The notes: generated by a model from the sequence alone, not told the origin. A DNA stretch of 64,000 nucleotides from Heliobacterium mobile (GCF_009720735.1 NZ_WNKU01000007.1:95049-159048), one strand, 5' to 3'; shown: positions 8,958-19,115, numbered from the stretch's first letter. Numbers and translations are program-made.

Positions 8958-11732
8958 GTGAAAAATTCTGTCTTTATGGTCATCGATGGCAGCAGTTTGC
9001 TCCATCGAGCCTTTTACGCGCTTCCGCCTATGTCCAGCTCTCAGGGGGTGCCTACCAATGCCGTTTATGGTTTCTTGACGATGTTCGAGCGGCTACGCCG
9101 GGAATACCAGCCTGAGTACCTGGCCGTTTGTCTCGATAAGAGCCGGACGACCTTCCGCACGCAAACCTTCGAGGGTTATAAAGCACAGCGAGGGGCTACA
9201 CCTGATGATCTGCGGCCCCAATTCGGGTTGCTCAAAGAGGTGATGGCGGCCCATGACATCGGGGTGTACGAGCAGGAAGGTTTTGAAGCCGACGATATCA
9301 TCGGCACCTTGAGTTGCCTGGCCAAAGAAAAGGGGATTTACACCCTCATCGTCACCGGTGACCGCGATGCCTGGCAGTTGATATCGCCCGGTGTGGAAGT
9401 CTTGCTGACTCGCAAGGGCATCAGTGAAGTGGAACGGTATGATGAGGAGGCTTTAAAAGAGAAAGTCGGCCTTTCGCCGAAGCAGATCATCGACCTAAAA
9501 GGCCTTATGGGCGATACCTCCGATAATATCCCCGGCGTTCCCGGTGTCGGTGAAAAGACGGCACTGAAACTGTTGGAGCAGTTTGGGACGATGGAGACTC
9601 TTTATGACCGGGTAGAAGAAGTGAAGGGTAAGCTCAAGGAAAAGCTGGTCACCCACAAAGAGCAAGCCTTTTTGTCGAAAAAACTGGCCACCATCGTCTG
9701 TGACATGGATATCGCTATCGATTGGGAATCCCTCAAAAGGATGCAGGCAGACCCTGCGGTGCTGCGCAAGCTCTACACAGACTTGGAATTTCGCTCACTT
9801 CTGAAAAACCTTCCTCTTCCCGAAGGGGAAGAGTCTGCTGAAGCGGTGCTCTTTGCGAAGGAAGGGAACGAACCGCCTAACAAACAGGCAGTTTTAGCCA
9901 AAGGGTCCACAAAGGAAACAGACGGAAGCATCGATGTTCAAGTCGATGCTCCATTGAACGTCTCCTATCAGAAAGTAGAAGACGAAGGTCAGCGAGATGA
10001 GATGCTGGCAGAACTGATGCGTCTAGGGCAAGAACCGGGCTACCGGACGGCTATATTGGCAGCTTGGGAGGGACCGCCGCGCAAAGGCCTTTTGAAGCAA
10101 ATGGCTCTCGCAGTTGGGCAGGAGGCTCACCCCGAACCGCCCCGTGTTTGGGTGGTCGACGATCCGGGACCTATCTTTGCTGAGGCCAAGCCTTTTTGGT
10201 CCTCTGAGAAGCATCGAAAGCTTTTTTACGATGTAAAGTCCCTATGGCTGCTGGCTCGTCAGGAAGACGTGGAAATTCAGGGCATCGACGGTGACGGACT
10301 CATCGGTGCCTACCTGTTGGATCCCTTGGCGAACAACTACTCACTGGCCCGGTTGGCTCACGAACTGATCGATTGGAAGATCTCGCCCGAAGCGGGCAAG
10401 CAAGTCTTACCGGCTGAAGACGCGGCTTTGGCCGTTGCCGGGCTCTTTCATCTCACTCCTGCCATGGAAGCGAAACTGGGGGAAGAGAGCCTCGGCAAAC
10501 TCTACCGCGATGTGGAACTCCCCCTGGCTCCCATCCTCGGCTCCATGGAGTGGATCGGAATCAAAGTCAACCCCAAGGTCCTTCAGGACATGGCCGGTGA
10601 ACTGAACAGCGATATTCAAAAGCTTCAGGCGGAGATTCACGAACTAGCCGGTGAGACTTTCAACATCAATTCGACCCAGCAGTTCGGCAAAATCCTCTTT
10701 GAAAAACTAGGTCTGCCCGTGATCAAACGGACGAAAACTGGTTATTCGACAGACGTCGAGGTGCTGGAAGAACTGTCCGACCGTCATCCCATCGTGCCTA
10801 AAGTACTCGAGTTCCGCCAGCTCATGAAGCTGAAATCGACCTATGTGGAAGGGCTGCTGCCGCTCATCGACGGTCCGGAAGGACGAATTCACACCAGCTT
10901 TAACCAGTCCGTCACCGCTACAGGCCGACTCTCCTCAACAGAGCCGAACCTGCAGAACATACCCGTTCGTCTGGAACAAGGCCGCCACATCCGTAAAGCT
11001 TTTATCGCTCCCGAGCCCGGTTGGACCTTGTTGGCTGCCGACTACTCTCAAATCGAACTTCGTATCCTGGCCCACCTTTCCGACGACCCATCCTTTAAGG
11101 ATGCCTTCGCCAAAAACCAAGATATTCATACCCGAACAGCCAGTGAAGTCTTCGACGTGCCCATGGGAAATGTGACCCGCGAAATGCGCCGCCGAGCGAA
11201 AGCGGTCAACTTTGGCATCGTCTATGGTATCAGTGACTTTGGTTTGAGCCGGGATCTCGGTGTCACCCGGGGAGAAGCGAAGGAATATATCGAAGGTTAT
11301 TTCCGGCGTTATCATGGTGTCCGTGGATATATTGACCGCATCATCGCGGAAGCCCGCCAGCAAGGATTCGTAACGACCCTCTTAGGACGCCGCCGCCGCC
11401 TGCCCGATCTCTTTGTCAAAAACAAAATCCGGCAGAACTTTGGTGAACGGACGGCCATGAACACACCCATCCAAGGGACTGCGGCAGACATCATCAAGGC
11501 AGCTATGGTGAAGATCCCGAAGGCCCTCAAAGATCATGGACTGAAAACCCGCATGCTGCTGCAGGTTCATGACGAATTGATCTTTGAAGTCCCCGAAGAA
11601 GAACTGACTGTCGTTGCCCCACTGATTAAGAGAATCATGGAAAAGACGATCGAGATCAGCGTTCCACTCACGGTCGACGTAAAAAAGGGAGCCAACTGGT
11701 ACGATATGAAGCCCTATACGTTGGAGGAATAG
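8958..11732 (+). CDS. polA: DNA polymerase I
   Basis: A 924-residue DNA polymerase I for Okazaki-fragment processing and repair. It has an N-terminal 5'-3' exonuclease (DGSSLLHRAFYALP, DDIIGTL, GDTSDNIPGVPGVGEKTA), a middle 3'-5' exonuclease-like domain, and a C-terminal polymerase domain (TATGRLSSTEPNLQNIP, LLAADYSQIELR, RRRAKAVNFGIVYG, LQVHDELIFE). In the middle domain the DxE metal-binding motif is missing: the region reads AILAAWEG. Proofreading is therefore probably lost, as in Bacillus and Taq enzymes. The GTG start is 9 bases after AAGGAG. Head of the polA-mutM-ytaF-coaE block, with mutM starting 2 bases after the stop. Confidence 0.97.
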   Translation: MKNSVFMVIDGSSLLHRAFYALPPMSSSQGVPTNAVYGFLTMFERLRREYQPEYLAVCLDKSRTTFRTQTFEGYKAQRGATPDDLRPQFGLLKEVMAAHDIGVYEQEGFEADDIIGTLSCLAKEKGIYTLIVTGDRDAWQLISPGVEVLLTRKGISEVERYDEEALKEKVGLSPKQIIDLKGLMGDTSDNIPGVPGVGEKTALKLLEQFGTMETLYDRVEEVKGKLKEKLVTHKEQAFLSKKLATIVCDMDIAIDWESLKRMQADPAVLRKLYTDLEFRSLLKNLPLPEGEESAEAVLFAKEGNEPPNKQAVLAKGSTKETDGSIDVQVDAPLNVSYQKVEDEGQRDEMLAELMRLGQEPGYRTAILAAWEGPPRKGLLKQMALAVGQEAHPEPPRVWVVDDPGPIFAEAKPFWSSEKHRKLFYDVKSLWLLARQEDVEIQGIDGDGLIGAYLLDPLANNYSLARLAHELIDWKISPEAGKQVLPAEDAALAVAGLFHLTPAMEAKLGEESLGKLYRDVELPLAPILGSMEWIGIKVNPKVLQDMAGELNSDIQKLQAEIHELAGETFNINSTQQFGKILFEKLGLPVIKRTKTGYSTDVEVLEELSDRHPIVPKVLEFRQLMKLKSTYVEGLLPLIDGPEGRIHTSFNQSVTATGRLSSTEPNLQNIPVRLEQGRHIRKAFIAPEPGWTLLAADYSQIELRILAHLSDDPSFKDAFAKNQDIHTRTASEVFDVPMGNVTREMRRRAKAVNFGIVYGISDFGLSRDLGVTRGEAKEYIEGYFRRYHGVRGYIDRIIAEARQQGFVTTLLGRRRRLPDLFVKNKIRQNFGERTAMNTPIQGTAADIIKAAMVKIPKALKDHGLKTRMLLQVHDELIFEVPEEELTVVAPLIKRIMEKTIEISVPLTVDVKKGANWYDMKPYTLEE

Positions 11733-11734
11733 CA

Positions 11735-12553
11735 TTGCCCGAATTACCGGAAGTAGAAACAGTCCGGCGTTCCTTGGCTTCCCGGGTGCTCAACCGGACG
11801 ATTGTTCATGTAGATGTACGGCTCCCGAAGATGGTCACTTCCCCGGCAGGCCGGCCCTTTGCCGATGCGCTCACAGGTCGGCCTATTGTCGAACTCGGCC
11901 GTCGCGGGAAATATCTCCTCATACACTTGGACCAAGAAGAGACGCTGGTCATCCACTTGCGTATGACGGGCCGGTTGGTTCATTGTCAAAGCGACGCACC
12001 AGAACCGGCCCATACGCATGTCGTCTTTGCCTTAGACGATCAGAGCCTGTTGCGTTATACCGATGTGCGTCAATTTGGCACACTGGCCATCATGGATAGG
12101 GCGAACGCTCTAAACTGTCCGGGAAGAACGGCCTTAGGCCCCGAACCGCTGGAAATTTCCTATGAGCACTTCTGCCAAGCCCTGGCCTCCCGAAAAACAA
12201 AACTGAAACCGCTTTTGCTGGATCAACGTTTTCTCGCCGGGCTGGGCAACATTTATGCCGACGAGGCACTGGCCCGGTCTGGACTTCATCCCGATCGCAA
12301 CGCAAATTCCCTGGATGATGAGGAGAGCAGACGGCTCTATGAGAGTGTTCAGGCCGTCTTGCAAGAAGGGATTGACGCGAAAGGGACATCCTTTCGGGAT
12401 TATGTAGACGGGGAAGGAAAGAAAGGCGAGTTTCAGGAAAAACTTTGGGCCTACGGTCGAGAAGGGGAGCCTTGCCGGCGCTGTGGGACAGCGGTGGTGC
12501 GGGAAAAACGGGGAGGACGGAGTACCCACTTTTGTCCTTTGTGCCAGATATAA
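11735..12553 (+). CDS. mutM: Formamidopyrimidine-DNA glycosylase
   Basis: A 272-residue base-excision-repair glycosylase/AP lyase removing oxidised purines such as 8-oxoguanine. It begins PELPEVETVRRSL after the initiator, giving the catalytic N-terminal proline and Glu. It has the GRRGKYLL lysine loop, the H2TH region (LLLDQRFLAGLGNIYADEAL) and a C-terminal zinc finger (CRRCG...CPLC). The start is TTG, 7 bases after GGAGG inside the end of polA. The pairing with polA is conserved in Firmicutes. Complete, normal length. Confidence 0.97.
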   Translation: MPELPEVETVRRSLASRVLNRTIVHVDVRLPKMVTSPAGRPFADALTGRPIVELGRRGKYLLIHLDQEETLVIHLRMTGRLVHCQSDAPEPAHTHVVFALDDQSLLRYTDVRQFGTLAIMDRANALNCPGRTALGPEPLEISYEHFCQALASRKTKLKPLLLDQRFLAGLGNIYADEALARSGLHPDRNANSLDDEESRRLYESVQAVLQEGIDAKGTSFRDYVDGEGKKGEFQEKLWAYGREGEPCRRCGTAVVREKRGGRSTHFCPLCQI

Positions 12554-12673
12554 GAAATCGGGGCGTTGGTTTCGTTCGCTAAGGATTCTGTCTTTATCAA
12601 GGTGGAATATATGGCGAAAGGACTATTGCGCCGCCGAGGTAAGACCTCTATTAGCAAGGATGTTTAGATAACG

Positions 12674-14608
12674 ATGAGCAACCGGATTATCATCCAAAGC
12701 AAAAACCTGGCCCTCAATTACGGTTCACGCCGGGTTTTTGAGAATGTGTCGTTTATTATTCATGAAGGAGACAAGGTCGGGCTGGTTGGCCCCAACGGGG
12801 CCGGGAAGACCAGCCTCTTTCGTGCACTGACTGGGTCGGAAGAGCCCTCAGAAGGCACTTTGAACTGGACCCAAGGTGTTCGAGTCGGCTATTTGCAGCA
12901 GGTGAGGACACCACCAGCGGGACAGACGGTCTTTACGGCGGCCTTGGAGGAACTCGCCGATATCCTGGCGATGCGCACGGATATCGCTCGCTTGGAAAAA
13001 GAGATGGAGCGGCCTGATGTGCTCAACGATGAAAGCGCCTTAGAGAAGGTAATGAGCGCTTATGCAGACCTGACCCACCGCTATGAGGAAGGCGGCGGAT
13101 ACGGCGCTGAGGCTAAGGTACGATCGGTCTTAAAAGGCCTGGGCTTTACCGACGACGACTTCCAACTGTCGGCAGAGGTGCTTTCTGGTGGCCAGAAGAC
13201 GAGACTGGCTCTGGCCCGTCTACTCTTGCGGCCTTATGACCTGCTCATGTTGGACGAACCGACGAACCATCTGGACATCATTGCAACGGAATGGCTGGAA
13301 GATTATCTTCAAAGTTACCGAGGGGCTGTTTTGGTCATCTCCCACGACCGGTATTTTTTAGATAAGGTCAGTGGACGGATTTTCCATCTCGAAATGGGCT
13401 GCCTTACTGTTTACCCAGGCAACTACAGCCGCTTCCTGCAGCTCCGGGAAGAGGCGATGCTGGCTCAGAAACGGGCTTTCACCAAGGACCAGGCGGAAGT
13501 GTCTCGGATTGAGGAGTATATCCGGAGAAACAAAGCCGGCGTGAACGCCAAGCAGGCTCGCGGTCGGGAAACGTTGTTGGCCCGGCGCGAGCGCATCGCC
13601 AAACCGGTGGAAAGCATGCGGCTGCAGGATTTGAAGTTCATTCCGCAGACGGCCAGCGCCGAACAAGTGCTGGTGACTCACGAGTTGGCAGCCGAATACC
13701 CCGGCAGACCCCTTTTCTCGAACCTGGACTTGACGGTCCGGCGGGGCGAGTGTATCGCTGTTTTAGGCAAAAACGGCGTCGGCAAAACATCTTTATTCAA
13801 AGTTCTCTTAGGAGAACTGCCGCCTGCTGAGGGAGACGTCCTTTTCGGTGTCCGGGTGAAACCGGCCTATTACGCCCAGGAGCAGGAACACCTGAACCCA
13901 GACCAAAGGGTACTCGATGCCGTCCGGAGCATGCGACCCATGACAGAGGAACAGGCGCGAACGCTGCTGGGTCGGTTTCTCTTTCGCGGAGAAGATGTTT
14001 TCAAGCCTATCGGTGTGTTGAGCGGCGGTGAAAAAAGCCGCATCGTACTGGCCCAACTTTTTTTGACGGGTGCGAACTTGCTGCTTCTCGATGAACCGAC
14101 GAACAACCTCGATATCGGCGCGAAGGAGGCTTTAGAAGAGGCTCTGGCCGACTTCCCAGGGACACTGATGGTGATATCCCACGATCGCTTTTTCTTGGAC
14201 CGTCTGGCCGACCGTGTATTGGAATTGGCCGATGGCCGTTTTACGGAGTATCTCGGAAATTACTCCGATTACCGGGCAAAAAAACTAGAGTTGGAAGTGG
14301 CCGCTAAGGAAGCGACGAGCAAACTGGAAGAGGCGAAACAAACTTCGATCGCTTCAAAGGTAGTTAAGGACAATGATCACCAACGGAAGATCTCAAACCC
14401 TTGGAAACGGGAACAAGCCTTAAAAGAAGCGGAAGCCCGGATTTCCCAGTTGGAAGCAAGGTTACAGGAACTGACGGAAGCCTTGGCCTCCGAGGAGACA
14501 TACCGCGACGGTGAGTACGCCCGGAAGATACAGGAAGAGTTTGAGGCTCTTCAAAACAAGTTGACTGAGGCTTATGCAGAGTGGGAAACTGTGATGGAGT
14601 CGTTCTAG
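12674..14608 (+). CDS. ABC-F family ATPase
   Basis: A 644-residue cytosolic protein with two ABC domains and no membrane segments. Domain 1 has GPNGAGKTS, LSGGQKTRLALARLL and LDEPTNHLDI; domain 2 has GKNGVGKTS, LSGGEKSRIVLAQL and LDEPTNNLDI. Between them lies the ABC-F linker of about 80 residues, and the last ~80 residues form a predicted coiled coil. ABC-F proteins act on the ribosomal E site, in translation control or antibiotic protection; the exact subtype (Uup/YdiF-like) cannot be settled by eye. The 120 bases before it hold no gene. ATG start; the preceding sequence (TTTAGATAACG) is a weak ribosome site. Confidence 0.93.
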   Translation: MSNRIIIQSKNLALNYGSRRVFENVSFIIHEGDKVGLVGPNGAGKTSLFRALTGSEEPSEGTLNWTQGVRVGYLQQVRTPPAGQTVFTAALEELADILAMRTDIARLEKEMERPDVLNDESALEKVMSAYADLTHRYEEGGGYGAEAKVRSVLKGLGFTDDDFQLSAEVLSGGQKTRLALARLLLRPYDLLMLDEPTNHLDIIATEWLEDYLQSYRGAVLVISHDRYFLDKVSGRIFHLEMGCLTVYPGNYSRFLQLREEAMLAQKRAFTKDQAEVSRIEEYIRRNKAGVNAKQARGRETLLARRERIAKPVESMRLQDLKFIPQTASAEQVLVTHELAAEYPGRPLFSNLDLTVRRGECIAVLGKNGVGKTSLFKVLLGELPPAEGDVLFGVRVKPAYYAQEQEHLNPDQRVLDAVRSMRPMTEEQARTLLGRFLFRGEDVFKPIGVLSGGEKSRIVLAQLFLTGANLLLLDEPTNNLDIGAKEALEEALADFPGTLMVISHDRFFLDRLADRVLELADGRFTEYLGNYSDYRAKKLELEVAAKEATSKLEEAKQTSIASKVVKDNDHQRKISNPWKREQALKEAEARISQLEARLQELTEALASEETYRDGEYARKIQEEFEALQNKLTEAYAEWETVMESF

Positions 14609-14721
14609 TAAAAGTCTGAAAGGATTTAACCTGCCATAGGTCTGATGCTCTCTCTCGGTACCTTTTCCGGAAGACGCCATAGTATATGGGGGAAACGGTG
14701 TCAGCCCGGGAGGGAGTAATC

Positions 14722-15390
14722 GTGACGGTTTGGTCGTTGTTAGGATTGGCGATCGCCTTAAGCTTGGATGGTTTTGGAGCAGGTATCGCCTACGGAATCA
14801 AGCGGATTCGTGTCCCCTTATTTTCCCTTTTGGTCATCTGTCTTTGTTCAACCATTGCCATGGCTGTGGCCCTATTGGCAGGGCATGGTTTAACTACGTT
14901 GATCCCCGGAGAATGGGCCGGCAAATTGGGCGGACTTATCCTCATCATGCTGGGTCTTTTTCAGCTTTTGAACACACTGAAAGACAGTTCTAATCATCAG
15001 ATCGCCCAAGAAGATGTGACGGAAAATGCATCGGAGTTGGAAGCAGAGCAGATCCTTTCAATTACGCTGCGACCCTTTGGCCTCGTGATCCAAGTACTGA
15101 GGGAACCGACTCGAGCTGACTTGGACCACTCTGGCGAATTAGTCCCACGAGAAGCCCTTTTGCTGGGTATCGCTTTGAATATGGACGCCATGGCTGCTGG
15201 GCTCGGCGCTTCCATGGTCGGCAGCCTGCCCTTGTTTACACCTCTGGTGGTGGGATTGACGCAACTGCTCTTTGTAAGCACCGGTGTTTATTTTGGTCAT
15301 CTCCAAGCACGGTGGGCCGGGGGGACTTGGATCGCCTACGGTTCAGGTTTAGTTTTGTTATCCCTCGGTATCGGTAAAATCTTTTTCTAA
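14722..15390 (+). CDS. ytaF: Sporulation membrane protein YtaF (MntP-like)
   Basis: A 222-residue membrane protein with six likely transmembrane helices in two three-helix halves, each opening with a related motif (ALSLDGFGAGIAYGI and ALNMDAMAAGLGASM), as in the MntP/YtaF family. A loop of about 60 polar residues separates the halves. In Bacillus ytaF sits in the same polA-mutM-ytaF-coaE neighbourhood, which supports the name. The GTG start is chosen because GGGAGGGA lies just before it; an ATG 36 bases upstream lacks a site. Its transport substrate is unknown. Confidence 0.85.
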   Translation: MTVWSLLGLAIALSLDGFGAGIAYGIKRIRVPLFSLLVICLCSTIAMAVALLAGHGLTTLIPGEWAGKLGGLILIMLGLFQLLNTLKDSSNHQIAQEDVTENASELEAEQILSITLRPFGLVIQVLREPTRADLDHSGELVPREALLLGIALNMDAMAAGLGASMVGSLPLFTPLVVGLTQLLFVSTGVYFGHLQARWAGGTWIAYGSGLVLLSLGIGKIFF

Positions 15391-15455
15391 ATAACCTCTT
15401 GAAAGTCGACTATTCTTTGTGAGTTTCACATAAATATGTTTAAGGAGAGAACTCC

Positions 15456-16055
15456 GTGAAAGTTGTCGGTTTGACGGGCGGTATCGCCAGCGGAAAAACG
15501 ACTGTCGCCAATCACTTGCGAAAGCTGGGGGCGGCAGTCATCGATGCCGATGTGGTCGCTCGCCAAGTCGTCATGCCTGGAGAGCCAGCATGGAAAAAAA
15601 TTCGAGGAATTTTTGGACCAGATGTATTTCGCCCGGATGGTACGCTCGATCGAGTTGCCTTGGGGCGAATTGTCTTTTCCGATCCAACGGCTCGCCAACG
15701 CCTGAACGATATTACTCACCCTTTTGTATTTGAGGTCTTTCGCCGCAGAACGGAAGAGTTGGCCCGTGAAGGAAAGACGGTGGTGATCTGGGATGTTCCG
15801 CTGCTGCTGGAGACCGGCATGGATCGCATGACAGACGAAGTCTGGGTGGTGGCTATTGATGAAGGCACCCAGCTTCATCGTTTGATGGAACGGGACAGGC
15901 TCGATGAGACGGCAGCAAGAGCGCGCATATCCTCCCAAATGCCTCTGGTCGAAAAGGTAAAGAAGGCCCATAGAATCATAGACGCGAAGGAACCTTTAAA
16001 CCTAATGTTGCAAAAAGTAGAACGCTACTGGAAGGAGGCGTCTGGTGAGGCTTGA
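15456..16055 (+). CDS. coaE: Dephospho-CoA kinase
   Basis: A 199-residue P-loop kinase for the last step of coenzyme A synthesis, phosphorylating the 3'-hydroxyl of dephospho-CoA. The P-loop GLTGGIASGKTT is at residues 5-16. DADVVARQVV, DITHPFVF and DVPLLLE are family substrate- and lid-region motifs. GTG start after AAGGAGAG. Its end overlaps the next gene by 11 bases, so the two are coupled. Confidence 0.96.
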   Translation: MKVVGLTGGIASGKTTVANHLRKLGAAVIDADVVARQVVMPGEPAWKKIRGIFGPDVFRPDGTLDRVALGRIVFSDPTARQRLNDITHPFVFEVFRRRTEELAREGKTVVIWDVPLLLETGMDRMTDEVWVVAIDEGTQLHRLMERDRLDETAARARISSQMPLVEKVKKAHRIIDAKEPLNLMLQKVERYWKEASGEA

Positions 16056-16620
16056 CTTCCCACGCACCCGATGGATCAGCCGAATCGTCGCTACCGTCCT
16101 CGTCTTGGGCCTGGCAGGTAACTTCATATGGTTCAGCCCTTGGGTGCAAAAATTACTATATCCTGTTCCCCATAAACAACTGATATTCAAATATTCCTCC
16201 GAATATCGGATCGATCCCTACCTTGTGACAGCTATCATTCGTCGAGAAAGTAAATTCTTTTATTGGGCGGAAAGTGCCAAAGGAGCCAAGGGTCTCATGC
16301 AGATCATGCCCCAGACGGCCCAATGGGTGTCCAAACAGATTCCGCTGGCAGGTTACAGCGATGAACAGCTGTATGAACCGGAAACGAACATTCGTATCGG
16401 CTGTTGGTACCTAGCCAGCCTTAAAGAGGAATTTAACGGTAATATTCCGATCATGATCGCCGCTTATAATGGCGGCCGAGGCAATGTGCAGCAATGGATT
16501 AAGGAACAACGATGGTCTGGCAAAGAACATACCCTGGAAGACATACCGTTCCCTGAGACCCGAGAGTATGTGAAGGCTGTCTTGCATGATTATTACATGT
16601 ATCACGAACTCTACGATTAG
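16045..16620 (+). CDS. Membrane-anchored lytic transglycosylase (SLT domain)
   Basis: A 191-residue peptidoglycan lytic transglycosylase. One N-terminal transmembrane anchor (about residues 13-33) is followed by an SLT domain with the catalytic Glu in AIIRRESKF, then GAKGLMQIMPQTA and AAYNGGRGNV. It acts outside the cytoplasmic membrane in wall remodelling, possibly sporulation given its neighbours. GTG start inside the coaE end, preceded by AAGGAGG. Confidence 0.93.
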   Translation: MRLDFPRTRWISRIVATVLVLGLAGNFIWFSPWVQKLLYPVPHKQLIFKYSSEYRIDPYLVTAIIRRESKFFYWAESAKGAKGLMQIMPQTAQWVSKQIPLAGYSDEQLYEPETNIRIGCWYLASLKEEFNGNIPIMIAAYNGGRGNVQQWIKEQRWSGKEHTLEDIPFPETREYVKAVLHDYYMYHELYD

Positions 16621-16748
16621 CTGGCTTTTTCGTTAGGGAGCTCTTTACAAAAGAACCGTGAATAGACTGAAGGACAGGTTCATATTAGTCCATTGTAAGG
16701 CCATAATAGTACTGCATTGGCTAATTATCGTTAAGCCGGGGGACGAAG

Positions 16749-17438
16749 ATGGACTTACGAGAGGTATTAACCATTATCGGTAGGGTTTTCGTGATCTACC
16801 TTTCAGTTCTCGTGATCATGCGTGTCATGGGCAAGCGGGAAATCGGCAAGCTTTCGCCTGTCGACCTTGTCGTGGCGATCATGATCGCGGAACTGGCAGC
16901 TATACCTATGGAAGATCCCGAAATACCCCTTCATCACGGATTGATCCCCATCGGAATTCTGGTACTTGCTGAAGTGACTTTTTCTTACATCGCTCTAAAA
17001 TCACCCAGAGCAAGAGATTTACTCAACGGTTCCCCTACGGTCATCATAGAAAACGGCAAGATATTGGAAGGGGAGATGCGTAGAACACGGTATAACTTGA
17101 ACGATTTGATGGCCCAATTGCGGGAAAAGAATGTACCGAACATTCATGATGTTGAATTCGCCGTTCTAGAGACATCGGGGAAACTGAGTGTCATCCCGAA
17201 GTCACAGAAACGTCCGCTGACGCCGGAGGACCTGCATATCCCCACAGAGTACGAAGGGTTGCCTGCACCGCTGATTCTCGATGGTCAAATAGACTATCGA
17301 AACCTTCGAGCGATCAAACAGGACGAAGAATGGCTGCTGAAAGAAATGGATAAAAAAGGAATCAGAGCGGTGGATGAGGTCTTTTTTGCGGCGATTGACA
17401 CGAAAGGGAACTTTTTTGTCAGCAAAAAACTGGAGTAA
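16749..17438 (+). CDS. DUF421 (YetF/YcaP-type) membrane protein
   Basis: A 229-residue protein with three N-terminal transmembrane helices (to about residue 80) and a two-part cytoplasmic DUF421 domain. Signatures are MGKREIGKLSPVDLVVAIMIAE and the SPTVIIENGKI strand, then LREKNVPNIHDVEFAVLETSG. In Bacillus, YetF-like proteins are spore or envelope proteins of unclear function. ATG start after GGGGGA. Not obviously co-transcribed with slt, which is 128 bases upstream. Confidence 0.88.
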   Translation: MDLREVLTIIGRVFVIYLSVLVIMRVMGKREIGKLSPVDLVVAIMIAELAAIPMEDPEIPLHHGLIPIGILVLAEVTFSYIALKSPRARDLLNGSPTVIIENGKILEGEMRRTRYNLNDLMAQLREKNVPNIHDVEFAVLETSGKLSVIPKSQKRPLTPEDLHIPTEYEGLPAPLILDGQIDYRNLRAIKQDEEWLLKEMDKKGIRAVDEVFFAAIDTKGNFFVSKKLE

Positions 17439-17798
17439 CCGAATCAAACTTACTCATCCATACCACAGTTCCCTGCCATGCCGGCTATAAGGAGCCGGCT
17501 GCGAATTACATAAGTCCTTATCGCCTTAGGAGCGACCGTAAGAACCTATCCAATAGGTTGCGGCTGGAATAAGTCGGTAAAGGGCTGATTCTCTCTTGAC
17601 GTTATACCAGCTAGGGACTGCAGAGAAAAGTTTTTCTTCAGAAAATAACTGATTTTAACAGGAGCATTGACGATACCCCGCTTTTTTCGGTACAATACAC
17701 AAGGATAGTTCTTGGTTCCACTATTGACCAAAATTACCAAACAGAAAAATGTGCCCTGACCCCCAACGGGAGGGATAGGGAAAGGAGAGAGTTGAGCC
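17439..17798. other. 360-base intergenic region before the glycosyltransferase
   Basis: No gene seen. It contains a short stem, CCGGCT...AGCCGG, near 17480-17500, several purine-rich stretches without a recognised riboswitch consensus, and the promoter at 17667-17696. The 100 bases after the promoter form a leader ending in AAAGGAGAG. Confidence 0.5.
17667..17696 (+). promoter_or_regulatory. Putative promoter of the glycosyltransferase gene
   Basis: TTGACG (17667-17672), an 18-base spacer and TACAAT (17691-17696). Confidence 0.6.
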
Positions 17799-19049
17799 TT
17801 GGAATTGTTGGAGGCTCTTTTTCCACAGAGATACGACATATTCATGATACCTGTTCAGTTCATGATCATCTTCTGCACCTTCTACTACTTATTTCTTGCC
17901 ATTTTCGGTTTCTACCGAAAAAAGGAAAATCCCCCGGCGGCCCCTCAGAAAACCTTCGCGCTTGTCGTCGCTGCTCATAATGAGGAGTTCGTCATCGGTC
18001 CTCTCGTCGAAAACCTAAAGAACCTTGACTATCCAAGAGAACTGTATGAGATTTTCGTTGTTGCCGACAACTGTACCGACAAGACCGCCCATATCGCCCG
18101 TGAAGCCGGAGCCCAAGTGTACGAACGGTTCAACCGTCAAGAACGAGGCAAGGGCTATGCCCTCGAATGGATGTTTGAAAAGATTTTTCGGATGGAACGC
18201 CACTTCGACGGCATCTGCATTTTTGACGCGGACAACCTCGTCAAAGCGAACTTTCTGACAGAAATGAACACAAAGATGGTCGAAGGCCATCAAATTATCC
18301 AATGCTATATCGATTCGAAAAATCCCTTTGATACCTGGGTCACAGCTACCTTTTCCATCGCTTTCTGGTACACGAATCGACTTCTTCAACTGGCTCGTTA
18401 TAATCTCGGACTTTCCAACCTGCTCGGCGGCACGGGCATGTGTATTGCCACGAACCTGCTGAAAGAATACGGTTGGGGCGCCACTTCCTTGACAGAAGAC
18501 CTTGAGTTCTCCATGAAAGCGCTGATGAACGGCATCAAAACCTCCTGGGCTCATGATGCCATCATCTATGATGAAAAGCCTTTGACATTTAAACAGTCTT
18601 GGAACCAGCGCAAGCGCTGGGCTCAGGGACATGTGGATATGTTCATGCGCTATTTCTTGAAGATGGCCTGGAAAGGTTTTACGACAGGCAACTTCTCGAT
18701 GATCGATGGTGCTATGCACCTCTTCCAGCCCTTACTGGTCATTATCGTAACCATTTTCCTGGTCATCAGCAGTATTGAACCCTTTGTTTCGAGCTATACG
18801 CAGGTATTCAGTACCGTCTATGACCAACGATTGTGGATGATCCTTTCTTATATCCAACTGTTGCTGCCTCTGGTAGCTCTCATGCTCGATAAGGTGGATC
18901 GCCGCTCCTATAAATGGGTCCTCATATACCCGGTTTTCATCTACAGTTGGATTCCTATCTGCTTCCTCGGTTTCTGGAACCGCAATAAGCGCGAGTGGAG
19001 CCATACGGTGCATACACGGGGACTATCCTACAACGAGGTCATTAAGTAG
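17799..19049 (+). CDS. Membrane family 2 glycosyltransferase (processive type)
   Basis: A 416-residue inner-membrane glycosyltransferase. One N-terminal transmembrane helix is followed by a GT-A domain with AAHNEE, ADNCTD, the DxD-type FDADN, a TED acceptor motif (LTEDLEF) and QRKRWAQG (QxxRW type). Three or four C-terminal helices follow. This set is seen in cellulose-, hyaluronan- and poly-GlcNAc-synthase-like enzymes. The TTG start is 11 bases after AAGGAG. The product may be an exopolysaccharide, but no partner synthase genes are nearby. Confidence 0.88.
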   Translation: MELLEALFPQRYDIFMIPVQFMIIFCTFYYLFLAIFGFYRKKENPPAAPQKTFALVVAAHNEEFVIGPLVENLKNLDYPRELYEIFVVADNCTDKTAHIAREAGAQVYERFNRQERGKGYALEWMFEKIFRMERHFDGICIFDADNLVKANFLTEMNTKMVEGHQIIQCYIDSKNPFDTWVTATFSIAFWYTNRLLQLARYNLGLSNLLGGTGMCIATNLLKEYGWGATSLTEDLEFSMKALMNGIKTSWAHDAIIYDEKPLTFKQSWNQRKRWAQGHVDMFMRYFLKMAWKGFTTGNFSMIDGAMHLFQPLLVIIVTIFLVISSIEPFVSSYTQVFSTVYDQRLWMILSYIQLLLPLVALMLDKVDRRSYKWVLIYPVFIYSWIPICFLGFWNRNKREWSHTVHTRGLSYNEVIK

Positions 19050-19080
19050 TGGAAAATCATGACATAACCATGTTGGAACA

Positions 19081-19115
19081 GGGAAGGGAGACGAAAGTCT
19101 CCCTTCCCTACATTT
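19081..19115 (+). terminator. Terminator after the glycosyltransferase
   Basis: GGGAAGGGAGAC (19081-19092), GAAA loop, GTCTCCCTTCCC (19097-19108): a 12-bp perfect stem followed by a short T-rich stretch. Confidence 0.8.
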